Shown: positions 21,901 through 31,639 of the stretch, piece after piece | Layout of the letters: each line of letters begins with the position of its first letter | How positions within the stretch are numbered: position 1 is the first letter of the stretch | DNA from: Strongylocentrotus droebachiensis | Lineage: Eukaryota; Echinodermata; Echinoidea; Camarodonta; Strongylocentrotidae | Direction of reading: 5' to 3' | Assembly: GCA_035222895.1 (NCBI GenBank) | Contig: JAVYIG010000406.1 | Location: 58,501-122,500, forward strand | DNA length: 64,000 nucleotides | Position numbers and translations under genes: made by a program | The notes under the pieces: model-generated | The model's input: only the letters and a program-made list of their open reading frames with translations | Told to the model about the DNA's origin: nothing | The model's database searches: none

Positions 21901-24900
21901 TGCCCCCTCTTTCCTCTCCATTTCTTCTCTTAAATGTTGCTCAGAATCAGCGACCGTTGACCTGAGTGTATCCACCATTGCATTTCGTTGTGTGAGGGCG
22001 CCAGTCAGAGACTCAATCTCATGCCGCATTCCTTTCAGTTCTGCCTCTAGATGGCGCTCTAGACCGTCCTCGAGCCGGTTCTGAGTTCGGGGAAAATGGG
22101 AAAAGGAATCGTTTTGATACAACACTTTGTCATCCTTATGTTGACATATATTACTTCTAAAGTGGTGTTAAAAAAAAAATTCTTCTAAGATCAGGTTTTA
22201 CCCACAAACCATATTTATATTTTGTATTTATTAACATTTATTTCCTTCTCAACGGTACAATATGAAACACAATGTATATATAAATAATATATGTAACAAT
22301 GGTTTCAACATAGAGTATACAGTAAATAGTTCAGATAACAGAATGAGGCGAAAACCTGAAAAGCAAAGCTTGAGTTGGGAACACCCATAATAAGTTAGCA
22401 CAGTTACTGAGAGAACATTTTAGATATTATTATGAAAATTTCATATTTGTATAACAGAACGTTGATAGGAAAGGAAAGTCTTGTCAATTTCTTGATCTCA
22501 CTACCTCAGTGCAAAGGGAAGATAGAACCATCTAATATACGAAATGCTGATATAATTTATGAAATATAAATGAAGAAAAGGTAGAAAGTAAATATACAGA
22601 TGTATATTACTTCAATATAATTATATCAATATTAGTGTACCAATTCTTAATAACCAAAATTTGCAAAAGCTATTTTGTTACATTTTTAAAATTCCTAAAA
22701 ACTGGCGGAAAGCAAGTCCATGATATCACGATGACAAACCCTCTTTCGACAACTACGAAAGAAGAAGAATTTGCATGCAAATGTTGTATTCCATACCTTT
22801 TGTTTGAGATTGACTTGGTGCTGTTGCCTAGTCTCATTATCCAGCCTTCTTAACTCTTCAATCCTCTCTGTCAGTTCCATATTAAGAGATGCATTATCAC
22901 CCTGAACATTATCAAGCCTGGTAAATAAGTAAAACATGAATCCTAATTAAATGATTGGCCGAGAGCGAGTCACATGTTATCGGCTATTAGTGCTATCAAG
23001 TAAAGTTCAACATGTATTTTTAAGAGTGCACTTTTTCTAACAAGCTAGTATAAGTGATGTATAATGTATGCAAGAATACCAATGAGCTTGTGTCCTCAAC
23101 TGATCAAAATATACATAAAGAGGTGAAGCATCTCTTCATTTATGCATATAATACCTGCCAATAATGCTACCGAAATATTTGGCATAAGTCTGCTTGGGAG
23201 CTGGCTGAAATCTAAAATAAAGTACTTAAATAATAGCCACAAGCATTAACTGAAGTACGCTAAGTATTTTATCTACAAGCCGAGAACTGAGTAAAATACT
23301 CTTATTTCTGACTTAAAGGCCGGCTGTACTAGTTCAGCCAGAAGGGATTAGACCACCCAGCGTGGTCTAATCCACGTGACCTCCACTGACAGGTGGCTAT
23401 CTCATTAACTTAGCTCTCAATTAACATCAGGAAAAGAGGATCATGGGGGACCAACAGGCACTGATTGGGGAAGTTTTCTAAATAGAGGGAGCAAGTAGCT
23501 ATAAGTAGTGCAGTTTGGCTTTAAACCATAATTACATCTGACCTGTTCTCTAGTCTGTTGATCTCCATCTTTAGTCTAGCCTCAGACTCCACCAGGTCCT
23601 GGATCTTCCTCTGAGAGTCCTGGAGCTGGGCCCTGAGTCTGGATGTCTCCTCGCTAGCCTGCATGGTCCTCATTCTACCCTCATCCTCATGGCTCCTGAA
23701 AAGATGCCATAGAAAACAAATGGATGAAAGACGTGACCTTTCTTGTGGTCTATATAAACACCGTCTCTAATGACAATCACTTTGCTGTTGATTTCCTACA
23801 GTAACTGAATTCCTAATATCCACACTGGACTTAAAACTATACTTAACCCTACACATAACCTAAAGACCAAATGCAACCCTTACACTAACCGTATATTTTT
23901 TACCTCATGAATGTCACCATGAACAAATGTCTGGTCATACTTTCATGCACCAAATCATTTGCTCGGCATATTTGCTGATCGACAGAGACAAGAGGCTACA
24001 ATAATCCTTTGGATTGTAAAAAACATTAAACAAATTTACATTTCAAATTTGATTGGTTACATTGGTTTAACTTTTATTCTTAAAGGGAAATCCAACACAA
24101 AAAGACAACTACTTTGAAAGAAAGCAGAAAAATCAGAGAAGCAAACTGATGCACGTTTAAATTAAATCTGACTAAATATAAGAAAGTTATGAATTTTTTA
24201 AAGTTGTAATCACTATCCGAAATGTACAGGCACTTCAAATTGGCTAAAGCGGTAATGTCAATGTGATGTAGTGCTGGACTACTTTCCCATCTGTTCCAAA
24301 ATTTAAATTTTTCAAAAAATCATGGCGCAGGCGGGTCTATTCTTTTAAAAGGAACTATAATAATATGCTATCTATAATATATTTAGAGTAGTGCCCCAAG
24401 GGAGAAGGAACTTACGAGAAAAACAGAAATAGGTGATATTTTTGTACATAGCAAATGGGAAAGCTATCTACGTCCTACGTCACAATCCACTGACCAAACT
24501 ACCAATTTGAGATTCGCATAGACTTAGTGATATCATATTTCAAACATTCATAACTTTCTTAATATTGGTCCGATTCATTTCAAACTTTTGCCATTCTGCT
24601 TCTGTTATTTTTCTGTTTTCATACAAATCAATTTATTACAAGGGTTGGATTGCCCTTTAAAATCAATAGACTAAAATACTTGATCACAAGATGCACAAGT
24701 CCCCTGAGAATACACGCCTTTTTCCTGTACACTAGAATGCTGCAGAATTCTCCCCATGCATGGTACCACTCTTGCAACATGGGGAGTGTTTCACAAAGTC
24801 AAACTAAACTCTAAGTTGGACTTTAAAATTATGGAGAGCCATTTGTAGCTTTTAAAAAAACAATAGTCAAAAGCAAAATTTCAAATATTTTATACTTTTC

Positions 24901-27900
24901 ATAAATTCAATATCAAGAACATGAAATCTCCAATAATAATAGAAAATGTGAATGATTTGAATCAACATTTTATGCCCTTTAAAATAACTTTTACACAATT
25001 TTTCAAAGATGCTAATGGCTTTCCATAATTGTTAAGTCCAACTTAGAGATAAGTTCAACTTAGGATCTTTGCGAAACACCCCCATGGAGTGCTTGATATA
25101 TACAAGTGGTCGACCTTACCTTAGCATAGCTTCCCTAGAATGGACCTTGCTCTCAAACATAACCATCTGTTCCTTGGTCTCTTTCTGGACCAAGCGAAGG
25201 GCCTCCTCCTTGGATTCTAGTTGCTGTTGGAGTGAGCTGACTTCAGATTCTATCATCTGTTTAATACAAAAATTAAATAAACAAAAACAAAAACAAACAG
25301 GAGATGGTAATTATTCTATCAGGCTTTATCAAACTTGCTCACTTCAGGCCGCATTAAAAAATGTGAGGGAGAGAAACAGTGTGTTAAAAAGCTTGAAAAC
25401 GCCATTTGGTATAATTGGGTTCATATGATTTATAAATTAAAAAGTTGGGCCAGTTATGCTTATGTTTAAGGGTCAAGACTAGGGTTAGATCCTATGTTCC
25501 TCAGGAAACACCTGCCAAGGTTGACCTTAAGGCTTGTTTGATAAAACCGCCTCAAAAAAGCCACAGCGTTTATATTTCTTTTGTGTAATATTAAATGGCA
25601 TCTGCATGCAACAAAAGACTTGCACATAATCACTCAGCTCTGTGTTAATACAAGATGCATAAATCTGAAGTGTATTAGACTTTATAAAAACATACAGTTT
25701 TGCAGCATCATATTTGAATGAGCCTTTAGTGTGTAAAGTTAGCCTTAGATCATTTTAGCCCAAGTTAGTTGAAATTAGCATTTGTTAGCCCTAGAAAAGA
25801 TAAGCCTAAGATTAACCTTAGTCTATGTTATGTATTGCCTGATAGTAACTAAAGTAAGCTGTTTGGATAGGGGTAAAATTCCCCTGAATCTGATTTCCAA
25901 AATATTTGAGGGATAAAAAGGAAAATTAATTAATCTTCTTTTTGTTTTCAATTAGAAATTCACCATCTGACGGTGAGGGCATTTTCTCTAGCTACTTTCC
26001 AAAAGAGATATAACATTTCACTACGACAATTGTTAGCTTCTCCTACTCCCCTAATGACCTCAAACATATGAAAGACCTCTATTGTAGCTCATGGTATGCT
26101 GTACAAGTCATTTTGGTGAAATCCCAACGGTTCCCTTTTTTGAGAGAAGTTCTTTCTGGTTTCTTAAATCCTTCTGTGAATTATTCTGTGAAGTGGATAT
26201 TTAACGTCATATTTCATGTTTGAGGTATATATATGTCACATTTCTATTTAATTTGGGATTAATCGCAAAGCTATCAATGTTAAAATAATATATTTCATCT
26301 TTATGACCTGTCTTTGGTGTTCTTTCCTGCCGACATCCTCCAACAACTGCTGGTTCTCGTCCTCCACCATCCTCTTCCTCTTTCCAGCCTCTTCCAATAG
26401 CTCCTCGAGCCGCTGGATGGCAGTGTTCTTTCCATCCAGCGTGTCTTGCGCCCTCTGTAGTTGAGCTTCGATGTGGACGATGCGAGCTCTAAAATCCAGG
26501 TCGTTCTGGTCTAAGGCTTGTTGACGCTTAGCTAGCTGGTGTTTGTAGGCTGCTGCATCTTGCTGTGTGGAGAAAGGAAGACAAATTATCAAGAATTGTG
26601 AAATGATTGCAAATTACTCTGACCACATTCATTTAAACTGCACAAATTTTGATAGTGCATCTCATTTGCTTTGGACAAAGAAATGCTCCCCCCCCCCCCT
26701 TGAAGTTTAAAATGGGTTAAAGAAACATCAAGTTACATAAAACTGAACACTTTTGGATCATGATAAACTAATGCTACAGTCACAAAGGTTTGTACGAACG
26801 ATAATTTCGTAGGAATCTCCGTTTTTCCATTGTCTTCCCAAATTTCCATCGTCTGAAAATCGTTCGTACGGCGTTCGTAGCAGTTTGTAATGGCATTTGT
26901 GACCGAGGCTTAAGAAAAATACATAAAATTGTCTCACAAAATATGCCTGAAATATCAGTTTGTAAACTTTGTAAACAGCATACAGGCTTTTGATGGGGAA
27001 AGGTGACCAACCTGATAAGCCTGGCACTTCTCTGCAAGTTTCTGTCTCTGAGCTTCCATGCCTTCCACTTGCTTCTTGTATGCTCGTCTCTGGACATCCC
27101 ATTCATGTGCCTGACTTTCAAAATCCTGGGGGAAGGAATCCAAAGAATGAACTATATTACATCTACTGCACTGGACAGGACAGAGGCTACTGCTCAAGGA
27201 AAAACTCATTTCATCTAATACATTTCTGTTTTTTTGTTTGAGAAACATTGTACCATAAATGTATTTGTGGAATGTTTATATGTATTCTTCCAATTTTCCT
27301 GTGATTTTTACAGACTCTGCTCCATTAAAACATGAAGGATGAGAATAATACATCTGTACATGCAAGAAATTTATTTATATTTTTGTTTGTATATGTACGA
27401 CAAATTTAATTCCTTTGTCTCAGATTCTGAAACAAAATCCTGGATTTAGCTCATGCTGCAATGAGAATTATAAACCTATGGGTCAGTCAGGAACCCAATG
27501 TCTTTTACAAGCCGATCGCCTGTCTGATTATCAAGATATTTATGATTGGAATTACAAATTTTCAATTCATAACACTACAGTCTATTGGGGAAAACGAGTA
27601 TGGTAAAACCGGTCACACACAGTTTTAACTTTTTCGAGGCACTTCTTGATCATGTTGAAGCGCAATTCTTTTAGGGCTTCAATATTACACCATATCACAA
27701 ACACTAATAACATGTAGGGCCGTGCACCTCAGATTTAACATTGTTAACCCTATGTTAACTGGGGGGGGGGTCAATTTGACCCCCCCCCTGTAGAAATTTC
27801 GCGACTACTCCGAAACCGCGGCAGATATAAAATTTTCCTTTCACGACTTTTTACTTTCGAGTCTTACGCATCTTTTAAAACAATTTTTTTGAAAATCGGA

Positions 27901-30900
27901 CCTAGGGTTACAAGGTCACGTGACCTTTTGTCTTTGCATGTCAGCCCGAAAATCGCTCATTTTCATGATTTGTGTACAAAACATATGTAAAAGTCATTTT
28001 TCCTAAAAATAGATAAAACATTGGTTATTGAGTCTTGTTTAAAGTTTAGATGTTTGTTTTGGGGTCAAAATAGTTGAATTGTAGTTATAAATGAAATAAA
28101 ACAACAAAAACAATAAAATACATAATAAGTTAAAAAAACATTGAAATACATAAGAAATTATCAAAACAAGAGATAACATAAGGAATAACCTGGCTCTTCC
28201 AATTGTTTGTGTTGTATTATTATTCCAAATGGTCTAATAAACATATGTAGTGAAAAAGAATACTTAAATATGAATAATCTATGATTTATGGGCAGAAATG
28301 TGAATTTTATGACCTTATTTGCATAAATTAGCATAAGTATGCAAATGAGTGAATTTTTCAAAAATTTGAAATTACCATAGTATTCTTTACACTTCACTTG
28401 ACATGCATGCAAATTTTCGCGGCGATCGGCGGTGAAACGGCCGAGATCTTAGGGGGATCCCCAGTAAAAAACCTGGTCTGAAATAGCCCAGTTAAGATAG
28501 GGTTAAACGATGCACTATTTTGGGGGAAAATATCAGTATATAAATGTATAGATAGGTGACTCATTCTTCATCTCTCATCTCGGTAATGACTTGGTTATTT
28601 AGGTAGGTGAAAATGAGAAATAAATACATTTTGGAACAATGCAGTTAATAATGATTACTTACCTCTATCTTTCTTTCAGCCATCCTAAGGTCAACCCTGG
28701 CTTTCCGTAGCTTGACCTCTGACTCTTCTTTGACCTTTTCCACACCGTCATTCTGTTTGCCATGGTGACGCTGTAACTTCTCATAACTCTTCTGCAGTGC
28801 TACCAGCTGATATGTTAACAGAGAAGACTACATATTAAGTTTTGTCAAGGGGTCGTGGTTTATTATCTAAGTGACCGGACTGAAATTCACAGTAGTGAAT
28901 TAAAATCTGTGCTCCAGCAGTAATGTCCTTTGGCAAGACATTTATTTACATTTGCCACCCTCCACCCAAGTGAAGTAAATGCTCCCAAGTAGGAAGAAAT
29001 TCCTTGAATGCTGGAATATCTTATCATGATAGCTTGGCAAAAGCAGGGGTAATAATATCATTGCAGGGCGCTTAGGGAGGGCAGTTTTAATAATGATGAG
29101 GCTACCATGGATAAATGAGACATATTATCATTACTATTTTATCATTTAAATAAGACGAAAACATTGGAAATCTCCATGAGTACCTACGACAACAAATCTT
29201 GCATCCATTATGCAAATGATAAGTAAAGAAAGTTTGAAAACATTAAATATACTCCTTTTCTATTGTAGAATCTGCAAAAATAAAAATAAATATGAAATTT
29301 GCTTACTTCTCTCCTCAGTTGGTCAACCTGCTGCTCATATTGTGTGACCAATTCCTTCTGAGTCCTTTCCATTCCAGCGGATTCATGGGTCAAACGATTG
29401 GTCTGGAAGGACAAAACACAAACAATTTACACAAAATATAAGCCCCAACTGGACATGTGTGCTTAGATCAGACTACATGGATCATATTCAGGCATAGGAA
29501 GGAGAAAGGTGTGAGTTAAGTTAACCTGAAATCCAAGCTGAGCAGCGAAAATATATTTTTAACAAAACAAGAGTTACATACATGAAGCTACATAATATTC
29601 CCTGTAATAGCTTCTTCGATGAGAAGGAGTACATTCTAAATATGCCCAGGATAGCTAAAGGTATTGTGATTGTTATACATTCAGCAGAGAAATGTAGTCA
29701 GGCTTGCGACATAATTTCATGAATTACACATCTCACATACAGTACTTAATATTATTTCCATGTTCAGAAAGTAGAAGGCCATTTGACATTGTCACACATT
29801 TGATTTCATCATATTACATTTTGAATACTATCCACATTGTATTCAACAAAGCCTGTGAATTTTTTGTTTGGCTTAAATTGACAAAAAAATGATCTTAACC
29901 AATGGTTTTAACCTCCATAAGCGAGTGCACATGTATCTTCATGTCCGATGGGAACAACAATTCACTTACATATACCCATATTTTAGTCAACCATAGAAGT
30001 TCAAACTATTACTTTAAAGACTTTGACCCCATCTTGTAAAGAATTGTGATTGATCCAGTTTGTCCTCCAATCAATCGCAAATTTTCATACTGCTCTCCAG
30101 GGCTCCGTCTTATAAAGAGTTGATGTCAATCGCAACTGTGTACATAAGAGATAGGAGACTGCAAACTTGCGATTGATTTGGATTGATCGTAACTCTTTAT
30201 AAGACGGGGTCCAGGAGTTACGTTAAACCTCTATGTTGAATTTGAGCCTTTAAGCAGATTTCTAGACTAACCTCTGATGTTTTCACATCCAGTGCCATTT
30301 TGATGGTGATGATTTCCTCATCTCTCTGCCTGACCTGAGTCTCTGAGGCTTTGATGCTAGCCTCCCACTCCAGTCTTTTATTGTTGACCATGATGTCAAT
30401 CTGACGCATCAGCTCCTGCAGCTCGCCCTGGCAGGATGACAGGGATCCATCAAAGAGGCTGGTGCAAAAGACAATCAATAGTTTTTGCATCTTTACTAAA
30501 CTACACTATTCCAATTCATCCATTAGACTGCAAGAATATTTTACTAAACTTTGATATAAATTTGAAACACTATTTATATGAATGTCTGAAATGCTTTACA
30601 GTGAAACCAGCTATGCACAGTAAGACCACCTATCTATAGAGACTTTTTTTCATTTCCCTTGAAGAGTGTTTCCATGAACCCTGTTTCTAAAGATCATCTG
30701 GCTATAAAGACCATATTTCTTCTCTCCCCTGGCCCTGAGTGGTCTTGATATACAGGCTTCACTGTGAAAATGCTATTTTGATGTACAGTATTTCCTTCAC
30801 CGTGGTCCCACACACTGATGTAAGGCTATCACTATGCCAGAATCTTCTAGGAGATGTTGAAAGGGAGCATCATTTCAGGGTTCAAGATAATAATAATAAT

Positions 30901-31181
30901 GATAATAGCTCGTTCTTATATAGCGCTTTTCAGGACCGCAGGCTATCTCAAAACGCTTTACATGCAGATAAGTATTACCCCGGTCATCGGATTCAGGCTT
31001 ACCCGAACACAATGTATGCACATTCTCCACTCCCTGGGGAGCATTCCAGCCAGACGTCATATTTACAACTGCACACTTGCTAATCTAAGCACATTAGCTT
31101 TCGCATCCTACCGGCTATCCTACTGTATACAATTCTAAAGGCTTACCCAGCCATTTGGGCCTGCTGAACAATGTCTCCCAT
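15771..31181 (-). CDS. CEP63: CEP63/DEUP1-family centriole assembly protein, 15 coding exons
   Basis: Spliced CDS on the minus strand, in transcript order: 31181-31147, 30458-30272, 29402-29307, 28806-28663, 27125-27012, 26562-26308, 25256-25120, 23695-23543, 22917-22797, 22080-21886, 21174-20992, 18878-18601, 18161-18091, 17148-16976, 15941-15771. Total 2313 nt, 770 aa (human CEP63 about 703), with every phase consistent. CEP63 family proteins form a ring with CEP152 around the mother centriole and recruit the duplication machinery; DEUP1 does this at deuterosomes. Recognised by CQGELQELMRQIDIMV near residue 20 (human CEAELQELMKQIDIMV), SYEKLQ in exon 4, EAQRQKLAE in exon 5, and the C-terminal VGTRFLQED...ERILSAHV (human IATRFLEEE...ILERLDAHI). 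Coiled coil from about 20 to 540, then a Ser/Pro/Arg-rich stretch (about 570-640), then the conserved C-terminal helix. Invertebrates are expected to carry one pre-duplication gene for CEP63 and DEUP1. Confidence 0.93.
16024..16860. repeat. Repeat with partial foldback in CEP63 intron 14
   Basis: Starts ACCGTGTGAGTCAAAAAAAG, like the end at 638. AAAGGTATTACAAAGTTTTGG at about 16173 is inverted near 16652. No matching right terminal repeat seen. Confidence 0.45.
16976..17148 (-). CDS. CEP63: CEP63 coding exon 14
   Basis: Residues about 657-714 (MMHSLETGSLESESPLPSPP...), Ser/acidic-rich like the equivalent human region. Donor GTACGT (phase 0). Two in-phase acceptors are possible, ending at 17149 (used here) or 17155, differing by two residues. 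The acceptor half is tandemly copied upstream of the exon. Confidence 0.82.
17091..17540 (-). repeat. Triplication of CEP63 exon 14 acceptor region
   Basis: Units start at 17091, 17247 and 17405 (period 156-158), each containing the 5' part of exon 14, its acceptor, TACAGATATTATGCATGATT and a GA-rich tail. Units 2 and 3 change TCT GAG to TCC TAG in the exon frame (stop at 17264-17266 and 17422-17424), so they cannot extend the protein. Continues into a GA microsatellite (17510-17695). Confidence 0.85.
17510..17695. repeat. GA-rich imperfect microsatellite
   Basis: Purine-only on the + strand except for rare bases, GAGA/GGAGA/GAAAGA units; expansion of the tail of the exon 14 repeat unit. Confidence 0.9.
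17870..17925 (+). repeat. SINE/LINE tail fragment
   Basis: GTAAAGCGCATAGAGACATA...TGCGCTATACAAAAAC, without ATT run. Confidence 0.6.
18091..18161 (-). CDS. CEP63: CEP63 coding exon 13
   Basis: Acceptor TGTGTCTTCAG, donor GTAAGT; 71 nt, residues 633-656 plus one base. Supported mainly by phase continuity with exons 12 and 14. Confidence 0.78.
18601..18878 (-). CDS. CEP63: CEP63 coding exon 12 (Ser/Pro/Arg-rich linker)
   Basis: Acceptor TTGTATTCCAG, donor GTAAAA; residues 541-632. A short helix (residues 541-567), then a low-complexity stretch with two PTR-R-RP motifs, probably disordered. Poorly conserved in the family, so it rests on phase and splice sites. Confidence 0.85.
18981..19990. 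mobile_element. Host repeat interrupted by nested hAT-like insertion
   Basis: Halves 18981-19139 and 19785-19990 match, in inverse orientation, the uninterrupted sequence at 27413-27747 (TTTAGCTCATGCTGCAAT; AGTCTATTGGGGAAAA; CTTCAATATTACACCATATC). Ends TTTAAAGGCATCG and CAATCCCTTTAA are imperfect inverted repeats. Confidence 0.85.
19139..19785. mobile_element. hAT-like non-autonomous insertion(s)
   Basis: Left end CAGGGATGCCAACC (19141), right end GTTGGCATCTCTG (about 19757-19769), flanked on both sides by TATTAC. A second CAGAGATGCCAACC head at about 19343 suggests two nested or tandem copies. The CAG-GATG start is hAT-like. No transposase. Confidence 0.75.
20654..20978. mobile_element. TTAAAGG-ended MITE next to CEP63 exon 11
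   Basis: Inverted ends CTTAAAGGTACTATGTCCC (20654-20672) and GGGACATAGTATCTTTAAG-like (20960-20978), 325 bp. Lies 13 nt inside the intron from exon 11. Confidence 0.85.
20992..21174 (-). CDS. CEP63: CEP63 coding exon 11
   Basis: Acceptor CTGTATATAG, donor GTAAGC; residues 480-540, coiled coil running into a Gly/Pro/Ser linker. A 325-bp inverted-repeat element begins 13 nt past the exon end. Confidence 0.9.
21886..22080 (-). CDS. CEP63: CEP63 coding exon 10
   Basis: Acceptor CCGAACTCAG, donor GTATAC; residues 415-479. LKGMRHEIESLTGALTQRN aligns with human LEGMKMEISHLTQELHQRD. Confidence 0.93.
22797..22917 (-). CDS. CEP63: CEP63 coding exon 9
   Basis: Acceptor TATTTACCAG, donor GTATGG; residues 374-414 (RLDNVQGDNASL...), coiled coil. 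Confidence 0.9.
23314..23524. mobile_element. Single arm of the 7335-7724 foldback family, inverse
   Basis: TAAAGGCCGGCTGTACTAG...GAGGATCATGGGGGACCAAC...AGGGAGCAAGTAGCT, matching the right arm of the foldback. Confidence 0.82.
23543..23695 (-). CDS. CEP63: CEP63 coding exon 8
   Basis: Acceptor TCTTTTCAG, donor GTCAGA; residues 323-373, coiled coil; base composition richer in GC than its introns. Confidence 0.9.
24077..24662. mobile_element. TTAAAGGG-ended element in CEP63 intron 7
   Basis: Ends TTAAAGGGAAATCCAAC and GTTGGATTGCCCTTTAA; second arms AAGAAAGTTATGAATTT and TTCATAACTTTCTT. Confidence 0.82.
24781..25083. mobile_element. GTTTCACAAAG-ended MITE, copy 4
   Basis: Ends GGGGAGTGTTTCACAAAG and CTTTGCGAAACACCCCC; arms CTAAGTTGGACTTTA and TTAAGTCCAACTTAG; in CEP63 intron 7. 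Confidence 0.85.
25120..25256 (-). CDS. CEP63: CEP63 coding exon 7
   Basis: Acceptor TATTAAACAG, donor GTAAGG; residues 278-322 plus two bases. A GTTTCACAAAG-ended element ends about 37 bp below this exon, in the intron. Confidence 0.9.
26308..26562 (-). CDS. CEP63: CEP63 coding exon 6
   Basis: Acceptor CTCCACACAG; residues 193-277, coiled coil with heptads. Donor CAG|GTCATA departs from consensus at +3 to +6 but preserves phase 0 with exon 7. Confidence 0.9.
26772..26912. mobile_element. Short MITE in CEP63 intron 5
   Basis: Ends CTACAGTCACAAA and TTTGTGACCGAGGC; GTACGAACGATAATTTCG inverted as CGAAAATCGTTCGTAC-like sequence near 26848-26870. Confidence 0.65.
27012..27125 (-). CDS. CEP63: CEP63 coding exon 5
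   Basis: Acceptor CCTTCCCCCAG, donor GTTGGT; residues 155-192, including YKKQVEGMEAQRQKLAE (human YQQQVSSLEAQRKALAE). Confidence 0.94.
27413..27747. mobile_element. Second copy of the 18981 host repeat
   Basis: Inverse orientation relative to 18981-19990, lacking the hAT-like insert, but itself split by the TTAA-flanked element that follows (its last bases resume at 28503). Confidence 0.85.
27748..28502. mobile_element. piggyBac-like non-autonomous element, TTAA target site
   Basis: 755 bp flanked by TTAA at 27744-27747 and 28503-28506. Ends CCCTATGTTAACTGGG and CCCAGTTAAGATAGGG are near-perfect inverted repeats. Joining the flanks gives a sequence matching 18988-19020. No transposase. Contains AAGGTCACGTGACCTT (27907-27922). 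Confidence 0.88.
28663..28806 (-). CDS. CEP63: CEP63 coding exon 4
   Basis: Acceptor ending ATATCAG, donor GTAAGT; residues 107-154, LVALQKSYEKLQRHHGK, aligned with human ILKRSYEKLQKKQ. Confidence 0.93.
28890..29110 (+). repeat. SINE-like repeat
   Basis: TCCTTTGGCAAGACATTTATTTACATTTGCC..., GCAGGGCGCTTAG and a TTTTAATAATGATG tail; same layout as 6740-6960 in the opposite orientation. Confidence 0.55.
29307..29402 (-). CDS. CEP63: CEP63 coding exon 3
   Basis: Acceptor GTCCTTCCAG, donor GTAAGC, phase 0 both ends; residues 75-106, coiled coil. Confidence 0.92.
30094..30215. mobile_element. Small MITE in CEP63 intron 2
   Basis: CTCCAGGGCTCCGTCTTATAAAGAGTT and its imperfect complement ending GACGGGGTCCAGGAG bound about 120 bp with TTGCGATTGATTGGAT-type arms. 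Lies immediately below exon 2. Confidence 0.8.
30272..30458 (-). CDS. CEP63: CEP63 coding exon 2 (family signature)
   Basis: Acceptor TTTTGCACCAG, donor GTTAGT. Residues 12-74 begin LFDGSLSSCQGELQELMRQ, the most diagnostic CEP63/DEUP1 segment. Confidence 0.95.
30886..31085 (-). repeat. SINE, reverse orientation, in CEP63 intron 1
   Basis: (TAA)n start, TTCTTATATAGCGCTTTTCAGG, CAAAACGCTTTACATGCAG, then a conserved head-like region; ends about 60 bp below the first coding exon. Confidence 0.7.
31147..31181 (-). CDS. CEP63: CEP63 coding exon 1
   Basis: Encodes MGDIVQQAQMAG with the last codon completed by exon 2; donor GTAAGC. ATG has a favourable context (purine at -3, G at +4). An upstream ATG 17 nt earlier is out of frame and would be a short uORF if the exon extends to the AG at 31199-31200. 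Confidence 0.85.
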
Positions 31182-31639
31182 TGCAGCTTTTCCTTCATCT
31201 GCACCTTGTCAAGAAGCTCAGATCAACTGAAGTTACTTCATGCAGGATACATAACAAAGCTTGGTCCAATAGAATACAGTGTTTTTGCCGCTAAGGAGAA
31301 TGAATGAGAGATTTATGATCAAGCTTGAGTGAAAGATGTCAATCATCAAAAAGTCCTTGTTTTTTCCTTTGAAGAATAAATTATTAAACGTCTCCTGGCC
31401 TCACTAGTGAACTTATGATCTTATAACCATCATTGCCCCAAAAACAGAGGGTTTCTGACAAAACTTAATTATTATTTATGAGCAAGTCATTAGAAAGTAC
31501 AATAACTATAAGCAGGTTGCTTTCTCAAACATGCAAAGTGACATCTGACAAAAAGCAACTTCATTGAAAATAGACTGACAACTTACTAATACTTTCTACT
31601 TTTACCAGTGCAGCAGTGATTGTTGACATTGATTTAGAT

